Origin: Pieris napi
Lineage: Eukaryota > Arthropoda > Insecta > Lepidoptera > Pieridae
Direction: 5' to 3'
Assembly: GCF_905475465.1 (NCBI RefSeq)
Contig: NC_062239.1
Span: 6,944,001-7,008,000, forward strand
Length of the DNA: 64,000 nt
The notes under the pieces were generated by a model, which searched no databases, was not told the origin of the DNA, and saw only the letters and a program-made list of their open reading frames with translations. This document shows positions 12,315 to 24,266 of this stretch, one piece after another; position 1 is the first letter of the stretch, and the number at the start of each line of letters is the position of its first letter. The translations under genes were made by a program, and so were the position numbers.

Positions 12315-15300
12315 ATGTCCGGAGGTCTAATTGATAAAGTTTATATAGGTCTAGATAATGCACCGGCCGCGTTTGACATAAAATCTCGTATTTTAGGACC
12401 CGTAAGTTCATTTCTGCGCTTTCACATTTATTAATGTTTATAGCTTAATTTACCAGTTTTTTTTATTTTTTATAGAATGGGACAAATTTAGAATATATAA
12501 GATCTGAAACCGGAGTTGTAGCGGTCCTAAAAAGTGATAAATTTGAACCATTACATCTGGCATTGCATCACACGCGATCTGAGGCTTTGGCGGCTGCACG
12601 ATCTTTGGCACAGAATCTAATTGAAACTATACGAGCAGAACTCGCTCAGTGGAGTGCCGCACAGGCAGGAGGACCACCACCTGCGCTGAATGTACCGCCT
12701 CCTACCTTAACAACAACTGCTCCGCCTCCTGTACCGCCGCCTGTTGCTTCTGTAGCACTATCATCTACGTCAACTTTAAACACATCCACAAATCCTTCAG
12801 TAATTCCCCCTGTAGTGAGTGTTGCCCCTGCATCAACTCCATTAATGACAGTTCGGCCACCTACAGTGTTACAGCTTCTTCCCCAGCAACAATATGTTCT
12901 CAATCAGGAAAATGGTCAACTAATACCAATAGTACAACCAGGTGTTCAAGTATCTAATACCAATTTTACATCATTACCAATTGCTCAGTCATTAGGAGCA
13001 TTACAGCAGCATAATTTTGGTCAAACACAGCTTGTTGATATATCTAATGTACAGCCCGTTAATGTAACACAGTTACGTTTGAGTGGAGTACCATCATCAA
13101 TGTCAATGATATTGCCAAATGGGTTAACTTTCCCACAAGCTCAATTTAATGGGGCTGATACAACTGTTTGTTCAGCGACAGCTACTCCGGTTGTATGTGC
13201 TGCTCAAAGCACCAGTTCTTCTCAAAAAATATTCTACAGTACTGATAAAGGTGATAAAGATATAAGATACCATTTACAAGGATCAGATATGCAATGGACA
13301 GTACCGGGTTCACAGACGATGATAATACCATATCAACAGTTTCAAGATCTTACAGCGAATCAAACTGGGTTAACGAATCTGCAACCGCAACAGTTTGTGT
13401 CTGTAAGTGTACTATAACAAACATAAATTGCTTTTTTTACTAACTATTCATAAAAAGATTATTAGAATTTTATAATTCAACAAAGGATTGACATTTTACA
13501 CATTTGTACTTAATTGTATATTAAAGATTTATTTAAGACATTTCAATTTGCAGATTGCTCCAGCTAATAGTTTTCAGCAAACGTTGCCCTTGTCTGCTGC
13601 TCAGTTTCAGCAATTACAAGCATCTGGTACCATAATGCAGCTTAACCAAAAGGTATAGTTGTGCTTTTGTTGTATGAAAGGTATTTTATTGTTATTTTTA
13701 TATCGACTTAAGAAAAAATATTAATTTGTTTCTTTAAAAAGTAAATAAGAAAATATAATTTGATGAGGTATTTTTTTAACTATGAGACTAAATACAATGC
13801 CAGATTATGCATAAAATAAAAATCACAGCTTGAAGTTCAAATAGTAATTCCACCTACAAAGTCCATAAATTTATTTGTTTGCTAACTTTATGAACTTTTA
13901 TTAAATTAAATGTGTTTTTCAACAGCCCTTAGCAAGCAGTGCTCCTCTTATAAACATAATATCAACAGGACAAGCATCATCACCTCAAATAATATCAGTG
14001 AGCAAATGCAATATTTTTATTGATATTAGCATTTCCACAGACTAATTTTCTTTTAACCTTGCTTGAATTAATTTTCTGTTCAACTAAAATGTTGTCTTTT
14101 TTATTTTATCTCAAAAGGAGAGATCTGATATAGCCAATGTTGCTTATGAAATATAATTTCTAATAACTTGGTTAGTAAAACCGCAATTGGTTATAAATGT
14201 TTATATTTCTTTATTGGTGGACAAGATTGATAAAGACAAAACATTTAATAGGTATTTGATTATTTTAGAATGTTTATGAATGCAAGTATCTTATGGTAAA
14301 ATGTGTTTATGTCTTATATGGGAAATATGAAAAATTTTGGTTAATGTTCAAATTTTTTTATATGATTTAATAACTACATATTTTAAATCATATTTGGTAT
14401 TTTTATATATTGTGCTCCTCACATAGTTTAGTTCCATGATCGTTTTTTTGATAATTCAATTTGTTTATTGCATTATTATTATTGTTTAGGGATTTAATAT
14501 AATTAACCTTATTCTTAATTTATAAAACCTTTCTCGATTACTCTTTTCCCACACTTTGGTTGTATGGGTTCTAATTCTTATTCTGACCTATGATTTTAGA
14601 ATCATTATCATTGTTTCAACATTCATAAATCTACCTTTGGTTACTAATATGAATAAATTACATTTTATTATTAATAATGTTTGATGCATGACTTCTCATT
14701 GAGTCAGAGGTTTTAAATTTACTGTGATATTAGATACTCAATTCATAGACTGCAAACATGTCAAATTTCAGACTTCATCCAGTAAAGGCATTTCGCAAGA
14801 GTCTCGAGGTCAGAAAAGATTATCTGATGGATCTCCAAGTCAATTGCAGCTTCGTCCCATTGCACCTGCTGGGTAAGATTTAACATACTGTCTTTTGAGA
14901 TTATACTCATAACAGGTTAACATCGCATAGAATCTTCTATCAATGGCTACAGCAAAAACATAGCTGTCTTTTCAAAATTCTTGACAGTCCTCTTGATCAG
15001 AAAATGCATGCAAATTACATACAGGAAAAACATTGTGCAGATCAGCTTCGGAAATATTATGAATGTTTGCTATTGACCCTGTTTGATAGGAACACGTAAA
15101 TCGGAATGAAGATGACGCGGAATAAGTATAATTGGAGCCCCCCTTTAGCTACGCGTTTACTGTCTCTCTGTTCTTATTGGTGTTAAAATCTATCAGAATG
15201 CGAAGCAATTTCTACACTCCATGCCTGTCAGATAGACCATGTAATTTCCCACCTGCTTGTTACATAGTAATGATGTATATCATTACTATGTAACAAGCAG

Positions 15301-18300
15301 GTGGGAAATTTTTCTTTATGAATTTTTTTAATAAACAGTAATTTTCCTAAGGAGTGTTTTGTTTTTGTGTGAAATAAGAAACTTTACACTGAAATAAATT
15401 CAAAATTATTGTAGTATTGAACTTTTTATTAAACACTATATAACTAACCTAACTTCTAGTGAATGTTGTGTATGTGTATTATTGACACAGGTCACATAGC
15501 CAGGACAAGTCCTCGTCGAGAGAGGGGAGATCCTGGACTCCAGTTGCAGGTACATTGAAGATTACAACAATACAACTGATTATAGATTAATTACGCGTAA
15601 ATAGCGATAGGATACAATATAGTAGCGTAACATACCTAATGCGTAATTGTAAGGAAATATTCTGGTGTTGGTATTGGATGGCGTAAGAGACGGCATATGC
15701 GGTTCCTTTATGCGTAAATTTAGTTCAGTTTATGAATATTTCAATGCGATGCGTAAATTTGAATCAGATATTACCTTTTTGGCGTTCCTAAATCCTAACG
15801 CTAAGAACTCACTAAGCCGTTTGCACCCGCGCCCGCCGCGGTTGCGGTCCCGCAGCCTTTGTAGAATACTGATATTTATGTCAAAAATTAAACTACATTT
15901 TACGACGCGTTTTGCGGTAGGTCCGCCCGTATTGCGATAATCAACCGCCTAGTTTGTGGGCGATAATCGCAACCGCGGCGGCTGCGTAACCGCACAAAAC
16001 TCCGGTCTCGTGAGTTTTGAAAATAAAACTCCAAAGCGCCACCGCGGCTGGCGCGGGTGCAAACCGCTTCGTGAGTTCTTAGCGTAAAACGTACGCTTTA
16101 GCATGTAGAATATTCTCGTATATGCGTGATCCATTAACTTCATCAAACCTGTTTCTTCCAGATTTATTACAATACAGTTCTTCTCGATATTTCTTAGATT
16201 TGAAAAACTATAGACCTCTCCGGCGGGCTTTTTAATGACACATTTCCAGCAACAACAGACTAATTATATATTTTTTTTAATTGATTAAGATCTACAGATG
16301 CTGATTACATTGTGCAGAAAATATTTAAAAAATAAGCGGGAGATGTTTGGAATTGATGATTTAAGAGCATAAGAAATTAATAATAACAAAACATTCAGGA
16401 TTGATTGTCTGTAACATCGAGGGACAACCGACGCCGAGTTGTTAAAGCTTTTAGTGTATAGTGATTGAGTATTCTTCTTTTTGTCTATAGAGTTTCATTC
16501 TTCTTTATCGAGATGTACCTACCAAAATGTAGAGTGCATTTAACCAAAAAAATTTTTTTTTTGCAGTTAGTAGCCTGGTGTGACTATTCTAGCTTTGAAA
16601 ATCCTCTTTTAAATAATGAAAGGCATCACTGGTTTTGCACGTGCCAACTACTTTCCGATATTCATTGTTATCGTCGTAGTATTTTTTTACTTTGAAATTG
16701 TGTTTGACTCAGGATGAAACCAGAGATTTACCAATTGAAACTTAAAACAGCTACGTTGGAGTAATAGCAGAAGAGATTAGTTTTTTAAATTTGTAGTACG
16801 CACTCGCGTAATGTATGTTCCACATTTGGCGTAAATCAGAAATTAGTGTAACATTCAAGAGATATTCCATTAATGCTCATGCGTAATGTTAAGTGAAGGG
16901 TCCCCAATAAAATGATTTCTTCGTGGTGATCCTCGATTGCAACAATATTTGTATGACTTATATTGTATACGTTTTCTAAGGCGTAATTTCGTATCGTTTG
17001 ATATTACAGGTAGTCAAGCTTATTGACATTAGCAGTTGCAGAAACAATGTCACCATGTCGCCGTAGCTTCAAATATGCGTCATTAAATATATATTTTTAA
17101 GTTATGTCAGAACTCCGCTGCTTCAACAGAATAGCTGGATGAGAATTAAGAAAATAAATCTACATTGAGACGCGATTGTACGTGTCGCAAACGTAATGAA
17201 ACGCAACGCACTAATGACATTTTCCTTTGTAGATACTACATGCATAAATAATAATGGACAATTCAAGTCGCCTAAATATCTCTGCCTTCGTCTTATAGTC
17301 TTTTCTTGTTTCCAGTTTTAGCCATGTAACATGAAGCATATTAAAAAATACTCTAGGTTTCGTGTAATGCAGTAATGGATGTTCCACATTATCAACAACG
17401 AGTGGCTAATATGTCGTACCATTAAAGCGTGCTTGTGCGTCATCGTAGATATTTGCCAGTTTATAACCTTTATAACACAAAATTCTGTGTACAATAAATT
17501 TAAGCTATTAAAGCGTATGGTAACTCGATTTTTTTTAAATATTTGTAAAAGTTTCATATAATAGGTGTAATCAGTAACATTTCCTCAGCTAAAGACAACA
17601 CGGTGGTCAGTATGGGAATGAAAATTAACCCTCCTCACGGCACCATTATACACGTTTCTTCAGGGCAGCAGACGAAGTAAGTTAAATAGATTTTCTCTAT
17701 TCGCTATAAATTATCGTTGCGGTTTAAGTTGGATGAGATTATTTGATTAGCTCTTAAGGTATTGAAGGTAAACAATCTGTCAATGCCATTACACTCAAAT
17801 AAAAATAATCATTCTTATTACACGCTTTATATTAGCTTCACCTGTATGTATGTATGTATGTAACCGACTCCTTCGGACTCGATTTTGACCCACTTTAAAC
17901 GGCCAGATTTTATTCAAATTTTGCGCATCTGCCAAGATCGCTGACAATGCAATAATCCGAAAAAAAATTTAACTAAAAAATATAAAATAAATAATAGTTT
18001 AAAAAAACTAAAAAACACGCTCTGTGGCATATTTTTCGTCTATAGAGCAACCCACGCTTTTCCACAAAAATACCAGTTTTTTTTGTTCATTACCATTTTC
18101 AGCCTAAATTAGGAATTATTTTTCACTTTTTAGTTTGATGTGCTTTAAAAGCGTGTTTTTTATTTTTTTTCAACTATTATTTATTTTTACAGCAGAAATT
18201 ACAAATACAATTTGCTTATTTACAGTGTATCAGCCTCAAGTATGACTCAAGACGGAATGTACATAAAACAGATTGACAGAAACTCTATACACATTCAAGC

Positions 18301-19618
18301 TAGCAAAGAGAGTAAACATGAATTAACAACAAATAAAATGCAAAATACAGCACAAAACGTTCAAATGATAACCGTACCACAAGGTATGACGGTTCTTCAA
18401 AATCCGATAAATATCAGTCAAATGCCCACAATGCTGGGACAACCAAATAGCCAAGTTTACATGATACCCACAAACGCCCAAAATTTGATGCAAAATGGTT
18501 TACCGCCTGGTCTTTTCGGCCAACAGGTCCTCCAATCGGGTCAAAACGTTACTGTGGTGCAACCAAACCAGTTGGGCATGCCTGGAGGTGTTCAGTACAA
18601 TATGCCTTTAATGCCAATGAACATGCCCCCGAATTCGCAGTTCATGCCTGCGGGTATAAATCTTAATCAACTCTCTGCTCAGCAATTAAATGCAGCGTTA
18701 GCAGGACAACAGTTAACGAACCCCAATTTAAATGTATCGGGGACGATTCCCATTGTCCAGGCAGGTCAACCAACCTCTTCTCCCCTTCCAAATAACCAGG
18801 CGATACCAGCTTCTCAGGCCCAACAGATCCAACAAATGCTTCCGCAGAACTCTACATTCCTAACACCAACTTCGCAATACCCTGGTCTTCCTCCACACTA
18901 TATTATGCAAGGAAATACTGGGGCGATAACAATGCCTACAAATCCGAACGTACAATACACAATACCCCCAAACCAAGAACCACCCGCTGCGCCTGCTAAT
19001 GCGAATGGTCAATCGACATCGACGGATACCACAGACTCGGGTATTTCTAATAGTCAAAACTATATTTCCTCATCCCAGGAAGGATATGCTCCACCCGCAC
19101 AGAATCAAACACAAACATTTACCTCAGACGGTTCAACTACGCCTACGGCATCTTTCACTTCGACGACGAGCGTTCCTCAGCAAACATATACAAATGGCTC
19201 AACAAACCAGAATTATAATGCCAACCAAACAACAACACAACCACAACCGCCCCCTAGCTATCCCGCAAATGGGACCCAAGCAAACGCGTCATATCAAGGA
19301 ACTACTCCAATCTCTCAGAATACAACTCAAACAAACTTTTCACCCTCAACCACTCCTGTACCAAATCAGAATTATCCAGCGCCGAGCATTCCTAATATCG
19401 CATATCCTAACCAAAATCCTTACCCAAATGCGACGGGACAAAATTTGGCAGCATACGCGGGAAACCAATATCAATACACAAGTAGACCCTGGTTTAGACC
19501 CAGATATGGGTCACCGCAGAGTTCTCCATATGGAGCTGGAGCAGTTCCGCCTCCAAACGGCCCACCTATGCCGGTTCCACCGCCCCCGAATAACTATAAC
19601 TACTGGCAGGACAGTTGA
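12315..19618 (+). CDS. KH-domain RNA-binding protein, KHDC4/BLOM7-like
   Basis: Eight exons join in phase to give 941 residues: 12315-12401, 12476-13402, 13554-13652, 13926-13997, 14772-14872, 15491-15549, 17589-17676 and 18226-19618 (TGA). Residues 7-95 form a KH-type domain, with VYIGLDNAP, LGPNGTNLEYIRSETG and LAAARSLAQNLIETI matching the second KH module of KHDC4, a splicing-associated RNA-binding protein. A QKRLSDG motif follows in exon 5, where KHDC4 has QKRRF. The remainder is rich in Gln, Asn and Pro, with a C-terminus of PPPP and NNYNYWQDS, and is probably disordered. The family's N-terminal KH module is not encoded here. The ATG is preceded closely by an acceptor-like TTGTTAG, so an upstream exon is possible, but none is visible. 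Family assignment is good, exact orthology less so. Confidence 0.78.
14873..15490 (+). other. KHDC4-like intron 5 with a perfect 32-bp hairpin
   Basis: The intron separates exons ending at 14872 and starting at 15491. At 15243-15310 two perfectly complementary 32-base arms (15243-15274 and 15279-15310) flank a 4-base loop. The arms contain CCCACCTGCTTGTTACATAG. Nothing else in the intron is recognisable. Confidence 0.7.
15798..16085. mobile_element. GC-rich MITE with long inverted repeats (intronic)
   Basis: The ends are inverted copies starting ACGCTAAGAACTCAC and continuing with a few mismatches for about 50 bases, including TTTGCACCCGCGCC. The interior is GC-rich and non-coding. Flanking target duplications are not clear. 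It lies in the long intron between exons 6 and 7 of the KHDC4-like gene. Confidence 0.75.
17842..18205. mobile_element. repeat with internal inverted arms and TATG microsatellite (intronic)
   Basis: It starts with a (TATG)n run, then CCGACTCCTTCGGACTCG. Two inverted arms of about 37 bases follow, one near 17985-18020 and one near 18148-18193. Both contain AAAAAACACGC and AATAAATAATAGTT in inverse orientation. The right arm stops about 30 bases before the acceptor of KHDC4-like exon 8, so its AT/T-rich end supplies the polypyrimidine context there. Confidence 0.55.
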
Positions 19619-19813
19619 GGTTTAGATAACGCAGCGGACATCATTCCGGATTCATAGCAATTACCGCAACCCGACAATATGTTAATAGGCTCCAATGATC
19701 TAGTCTACATGGGCCCGATGACTAATGTAACCTATCCTCTCGATGGACTGTACTATAACGACCGGGATCCTAATAGCTATTCATCTTCGAGTCAAATGCA
19801 TTTTGTAGGGTGA
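19619..19813 (+). other. in-frame open stretch beyond the KHDC4-like stop
   Basis: Directly after the TGA at 19616-19618 the same frame continues with 12 codons to a TAG at 19655-19657, then 51 codons to a TGA at 19811-19813. The translation is rich in Asn, Tyr, Ser and Pro, like the protein before it; it includes DNMLIGSNDLVYMGPMTNV. It may be a readthrough extension, an alternative exon (AG at 19656-19657 could serve as an acceptor) or an eroded C-terminus. Confidence 0.4.
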
Positions 19814-20075
19814 ACAAACTATTAAGTGGAAGTAGCGAAAGTTGTGCCTCCGACGTCAATATATCGTGTCAAGATATAAAGAGACTGCTTTAATAATTAG
19901 ATTAAATTACATTTAAAAAATGTATAGATGTATTTGTATTGAAAAAATATATTATGCTAATTATATATATGAATGCGTCTTTTTATTTTTTATTTGAAGT
20001 GCGAAAACAAAAAACAAAACACAGTGGTTTATTAATGATTTATGTCACTAAATTACTCAAAGTCAAGAACGAAAC

Positions 20076-23000
20076 ATGAATTCTGAGAATCGTTATCCAG
20101 TTACAGCTTCACTTTTTATGTTGCGTGAAATAAAACAACGCCAAGAGAAAGTAAATCGTGGTTACCAGCTTTTAAAGAGGAAGGCTGAGGCCCTGCGTCT
20201 TCGTGGTCGGCAGGCGACTGCCGCGTTGGCAACCGTTCAGGCCTTAGTAGGACATTCTTTGAAAGAAGCTTACATATCGTTAGCAGGAATAAAATTCACC
20301 AACGGGGAATCTAATGCCTTAGTGTTAGAAAATGTAGGGCAGGTATGTACCGTGGTAGAAAATGTACTACTAATTTATATGTGATATAACAACCTTTAAA
20401 AAACGTGTGTGTTCTTATGTACACGCGTTAAAAGTTATACTTCTTTGGCGTAATAAGATAAAAATCTTTTCAAAAATTTTATTCTACTTTTGTAGAAAAA
20501 ACGACACTAACAATAGAAAAAATTTATTTAATACATTGAAAGTTTTATTATAACGCATTATCTTGTTAAATAAAGTTTATTTAAATATCACAAAATAAAT
20601 ATCGTCAGTTGTCAGTTCTCAAGCAAACATACGTAGATGTCCTTACTGTTACTTTGTTGGTAACTTTTTTTAAAAACTAAATTGTTGTAGCTAACTTCAG
20701 GGTGTCGGTTTTTTGTGACAGTGTGCGCGCATAGTAAAAATTTACTCTCATCAATTTTCCCTAACGCGCCAAAAGAAGTATAACTTCAAAGAGATTTTTA
20801 AAATACATATACAATAAAGAGCTTAAATAAAAATTCTGGGCCTTCAATTGCATCAAAATTACAAATGCGGAGATTTAGTTCAACGCTACAGTTGCAAATT
20901 GTTGAATATGTTACAACTTAAGGTCATAACTTTATTTATTAAATGCTGTTTTAAATTTAGGCGCAAATCCGCGTACAGCGTATTTCGGAAAATATATCAG
21001 GAGTCCCAACGGTTTCATTACAAGCCATTGAGGATCAAACTGCTGGAGATTCTTTCCGATACGCAGGATTAGGAGCTGGAGGCCATCGCACTAGTGAGAC
21101 TAAACGAGCGTTCAGAGAAGTTATAAGGATCCTCATAAAATTCGCTTCGTTGAGAAACATTTGCCTTTTGTTGGATGAATCTGTAAGAACAACCCTCAGG
21201 TTAGGTACAAAGTGCATCAGCGCAAAATATCACAATATTAATTTAAGTCCTCATTATAATATTCCGTGATGAGTCAGGATTCAGGCACATGTCTACGACT
21301 ATATATTAAAATAATGATTCATAGTAGGTTTGGGGACATGGGTCTCTTTTATTTTTAGAAGTTTACTGTTATTAATAATAACTTTTTTAAAGCATAAGCA
21401 TGTTGCCGTTCTATTATAAAGCTTCGTAAATCGTAATTAGTAGTGCTGTAAATAAAATTGGCCAACATTGTAACAACAACTCTGCAACAAAAAATTTACA
21501 AGTGCCATACACGAGACTGGTTTTAATATTGGGTCTTTCTTTACCTATGAAATTGGAGATTTCTATAAAAGTTTGGGTATCACTAATAAAAATCAAAATG
21601 ATTTGAGAACTGGAAGTAAATGTAAAATTAGAAGCATTAATATGTATTTCTTTACTGACGAGTCATAAGTGTACATTATGTTACCTATATGATTAAATGA
21701 TTTTTTACTTTAAAGTTAACTTGCCCAAATTATCTATACGATTTTCCATTTTGATGGCTGTTGGTTATTTCCTTAATGTAGAAGTCTGCCGGATGAGAGG
21801 CGATGAAGATAGCGTTTTGTGATAGTGTTGAATTTTTCCCCACTTAAAAATTTGAAAAAAGTTTTAATCTGTAAGAGCAAAGTCCGGTTAGTAAGTACCT
21901 ACGGTGGTTTGTGGTTTCAGAGAGCTTTCAGCTGAAACTATTTTAGAAGCAATGAGGAAGAATGAATGAGCTTCTCCATCATTGTTTTAATTCTTGCCAA
22001 CAGACATCTGCCGTCACTGTTGTAGCATTCGGTAAGAAGCTGAGATGTACTAGTACGGTACTGGTCCACCAGACAGTCACCATTATCTTCCTATGAGTAA
22101 TCTTTTTTTAGCGCACTGATTAGGTGTACCCAGGTCAAGCCACTGATACGAACGGTTGTAGTAGGTACCTATTAGATCCACAGTTTATCGCAGGTAATAG
22201 TTCGATTTAGAATTCCTTCATTCTTCCTTTCTGATTTGTAGTGCGCTTGGTTCGTGCGGGACCCACTATCTAGCTGTCTATATCTCTATCTACCTTTTTT
22301 CGTCTTATGTGCTTCAATGTGGTTTTGAGACTTACTCCAAGGCTTGCAGCAATCTCAGCCCTAGATTGAATTGGATCCGCTAAAGCCTCCGTTCGTCGTA
22401 TTCATCGTTGTCGGCACAGGCCATTCGCAATGCTGGCGATCGCGTTCTTCAACTCTAAATTTCCAGATTTAAAACGATTGAACCAATAATAGACCGTGTT
22501 TACGAAAGCAGTGTCAAGTCCGTACACGTCGTTTGCGCAATGGTATTTCCATGAAGGAACTCATTCGAAATTTTTCCTACGTATTTTCTGGTTATCCATA
22601 ATGCCAAAAACTACTCTACTATTTTTCAAAAACAAATAGATGTATTTATAATTCAATTAGATTTGAAATTTAATTTAAATTTAGTTTTGCCCTCCAACCC
22701 ATAGACAATTAGTCTGTAAATGCTGGTTATAGAATCTCCAATTACATAGGTAAAGACCTATTATATATATTATATAATGTTTTCTATAATATTTCAGAAA
22801 GGTGAATGGAATAGAAAAAGTTATCCTGCCTAAACTTCGTAATACTGAAATTTATATTTTGACTGAAATGGATGAAAGGGTATGCCGAAAATCCTTGAAA
22901 CTTCGTAACTAGTTGAGTAGGTGCTAGTGTAGGTACACGACGGCAAAGGTGGTAGATATTAGACTAAATATATAATTCAATGTAAATTCTCAGTCATATG

Positions 23001-23488
23001 GGACAAAACAAATTTAAAGTTGGATTTTTTTAAACTTCCGCTTATATAGAAAAATACTATAAAATACGAGAGACATGACGAATTTTTTTTTCGATTAGGA
23101 ACGTGAAGAATATCATCGTTTAAAAATGGTTAAGGCTAAGAAAAACTTTGGACGTCTTCTGCCCAATCGCACCGAGAGGAAAAAGTGTGGCGATATCGAT
23201 ATTCCTGTTGGTATGGCGATCTTTATTTCAATCCACTAAGTCGGTTGAGTTTAATCCCGCAGGAATTGATATTAAAACAATTCCAAAATAATATTATATT
23301 AATTGCTGAAAGAATTATGCGTTATGTTTTCATTTACAGAACTTTCACCTTCCAAATCGCAGACCGATTCTATCGAAATTTTAGAAGTGAAGCCAGTAGG
23401 AGTAGTTTCTACTGCCTCTGTGTCAGCAGGAGATTTTAAACCAGTTTGCCTTCCACATTACTGGGATGATGAGGACTTATTATTTTAA
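20076..23488 (+). CDS. V-type ATPase subunit D, divergent paralogue
   Basis: Five exons join in phase to give 282 residues: 20076-20342, 20961-21199, 22798-22879, 23099-23210 and 23340-23488 (TAA). Subunit D is the central shaft of the V1 rotor of the proton pump on endomembranes. Family landmarks are visible: LLKRKAEALRLRGRQ near residue 30, where the family has LLKKKSDALTLRFRQ; then SLAGIKFTNGE, a mid-section with SLRNICLLLDE, and KVNGIEKVILPKL with TEMDEREREEYHRLKMVK. Sequence identity to the canonical subunit looks low. The last 45 or so residues form a Ser/Val-rich tail ending in an acidic WDDEDLLF, beyond the usual length of about 247. Drosophila has male-germline-biased D paralogues, so a tissue-restricted isoform is a reasonable inference. 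Intron 1 holds a MITE and intron 2 a mariner relic. Confidence 0.87.
20405..20788 (+). mobile_element. MITE family A, copy 2 (intronic)
   Basis: The left side reads TTCTTATGTACACGCGTT, then AAGTTATACTTCTTTGGCG. The right side reads TAACGCGCCAAAAGAAG, then TATAACTTC, which is the inverse of the left core. The inner block GTGTGCGCGCATAG and TTTACTCTCATCAATTTT match copies 1 and 3. It lies in intron 1 of the V-ATPase D-like gene. Confidence 0.75.
21900..22620 (-). pseudogene. degenerate mariner-like transposase (intronic)
   Basis: On the minus strand the relic starts with an ATG at 22599 and MDNQKIR, followed by a helix-turn-helix-like VYYWFNRFKSGNLEL and AEIAASLGVSLKT. Stops interrupt it in several places. 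A second block further on (about 22080 down to 21920) resembles the mariner segment ending in YCQQL, also broken. It sits in intron 2 of the V-ATPase D-like gene. The terminal repeats are not clear. Confidence 0.6.
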
Positions 23489-23504
23489 TTGTTTTTTTTA
23501 CATA

Positions 23505-23696
23505 CAGTGTAAAGTCTTTATAACGATTTTTAAGGGACCGAGCATTTTTATCATCATACAGAGGATTCGTTATAGGGAGAGAAGAATTTTTGTATAGGTA
23601 TTGGGTTAAAGCAAATAAATTTAACTTATTTTTACGTTATATAGAGCTTTTACTATAACGATTGACGTTATAAAGAGTTTATTAGAGTTTACACTG
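23505..23696. mobile_element. Tc1/pogo-type MITE with TA duplication
   Basis: The inverted ends begin CAGTGTAAA and continue with mismatches through CTTTATAACG. TA dinucleotides flank both ends (23503-23504 and 23697-23698). The 192-base element is non-coding and lies 16 bases after the V-ATPase D-like stop codon, so it may supply 3' UTR sequence. A partial relative begins near 43098. Confidence 0.7.
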
Positions 23697-24263
23697 TATT
23701 ACAATTGTTTTAAAAAACAAAAACCTGTAATGTGTAGCGAAATTATTAATTCTTACGGCTGTATTAAGTAAATGTATAATTTAGACTTAAATTTAATTAC
23801 AATTGGTTTTGAAATAAAAGAATTTGCTAATATTATTAGGTACTTTTAATAATACCAATTACAAGACCCAGCCATTGTCTAGTCTCTCCTCCATTGGTTT
23901 TGTAAAGTACTGGCATCTACGAAACTTCTCCAGAATTTCGCCCTGGTAACGAGTTAAATGGGATTAGTTAGCTAAACTAAGATGAGGTAGAGATTTTCAT
24001 ACTAGGTACTTACGTATCTTAAATATGGAAAAATAGTTTGTAGTTTTGAGTAATTGTGTTAAAATTTTGTAAAAATGTAAAAGCTGATTCTGGGTATATG
24101 AAGCTACTTGTATTGTCGTAATATATAAATAACTTACTGGTCCTGTCTTTTTAACGCTTTCGCTATAATAAGTTATTGCGCTGGAACCCGTGCCGTATAA
24201 TGGATATTTCAGATGCATCTGTAATTTACTAACTCAAAATTAAAAGAGAAATTTCTTTGTCTT
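23697..24263. other. intergenic, no gene seen
   Basis: AT-rich sequence between the MITE and the Harbinger element. An AATAAA at about 23813 could serve as a polyadenylation signal for the V-ATPase D-like gene if its 3' UTR reads through the MITE. Nothing else is recognisable. Confidence 0.45.
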
Positions 24264-24266
24264 TAA

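Noticed and set aside
18999..19625. 208-residue open frame, rich in His, Arg and Gln
   Set aside because: It is a +1 shadow of KHDC4-like exon 8; the other frame matches splice phases on both sides.
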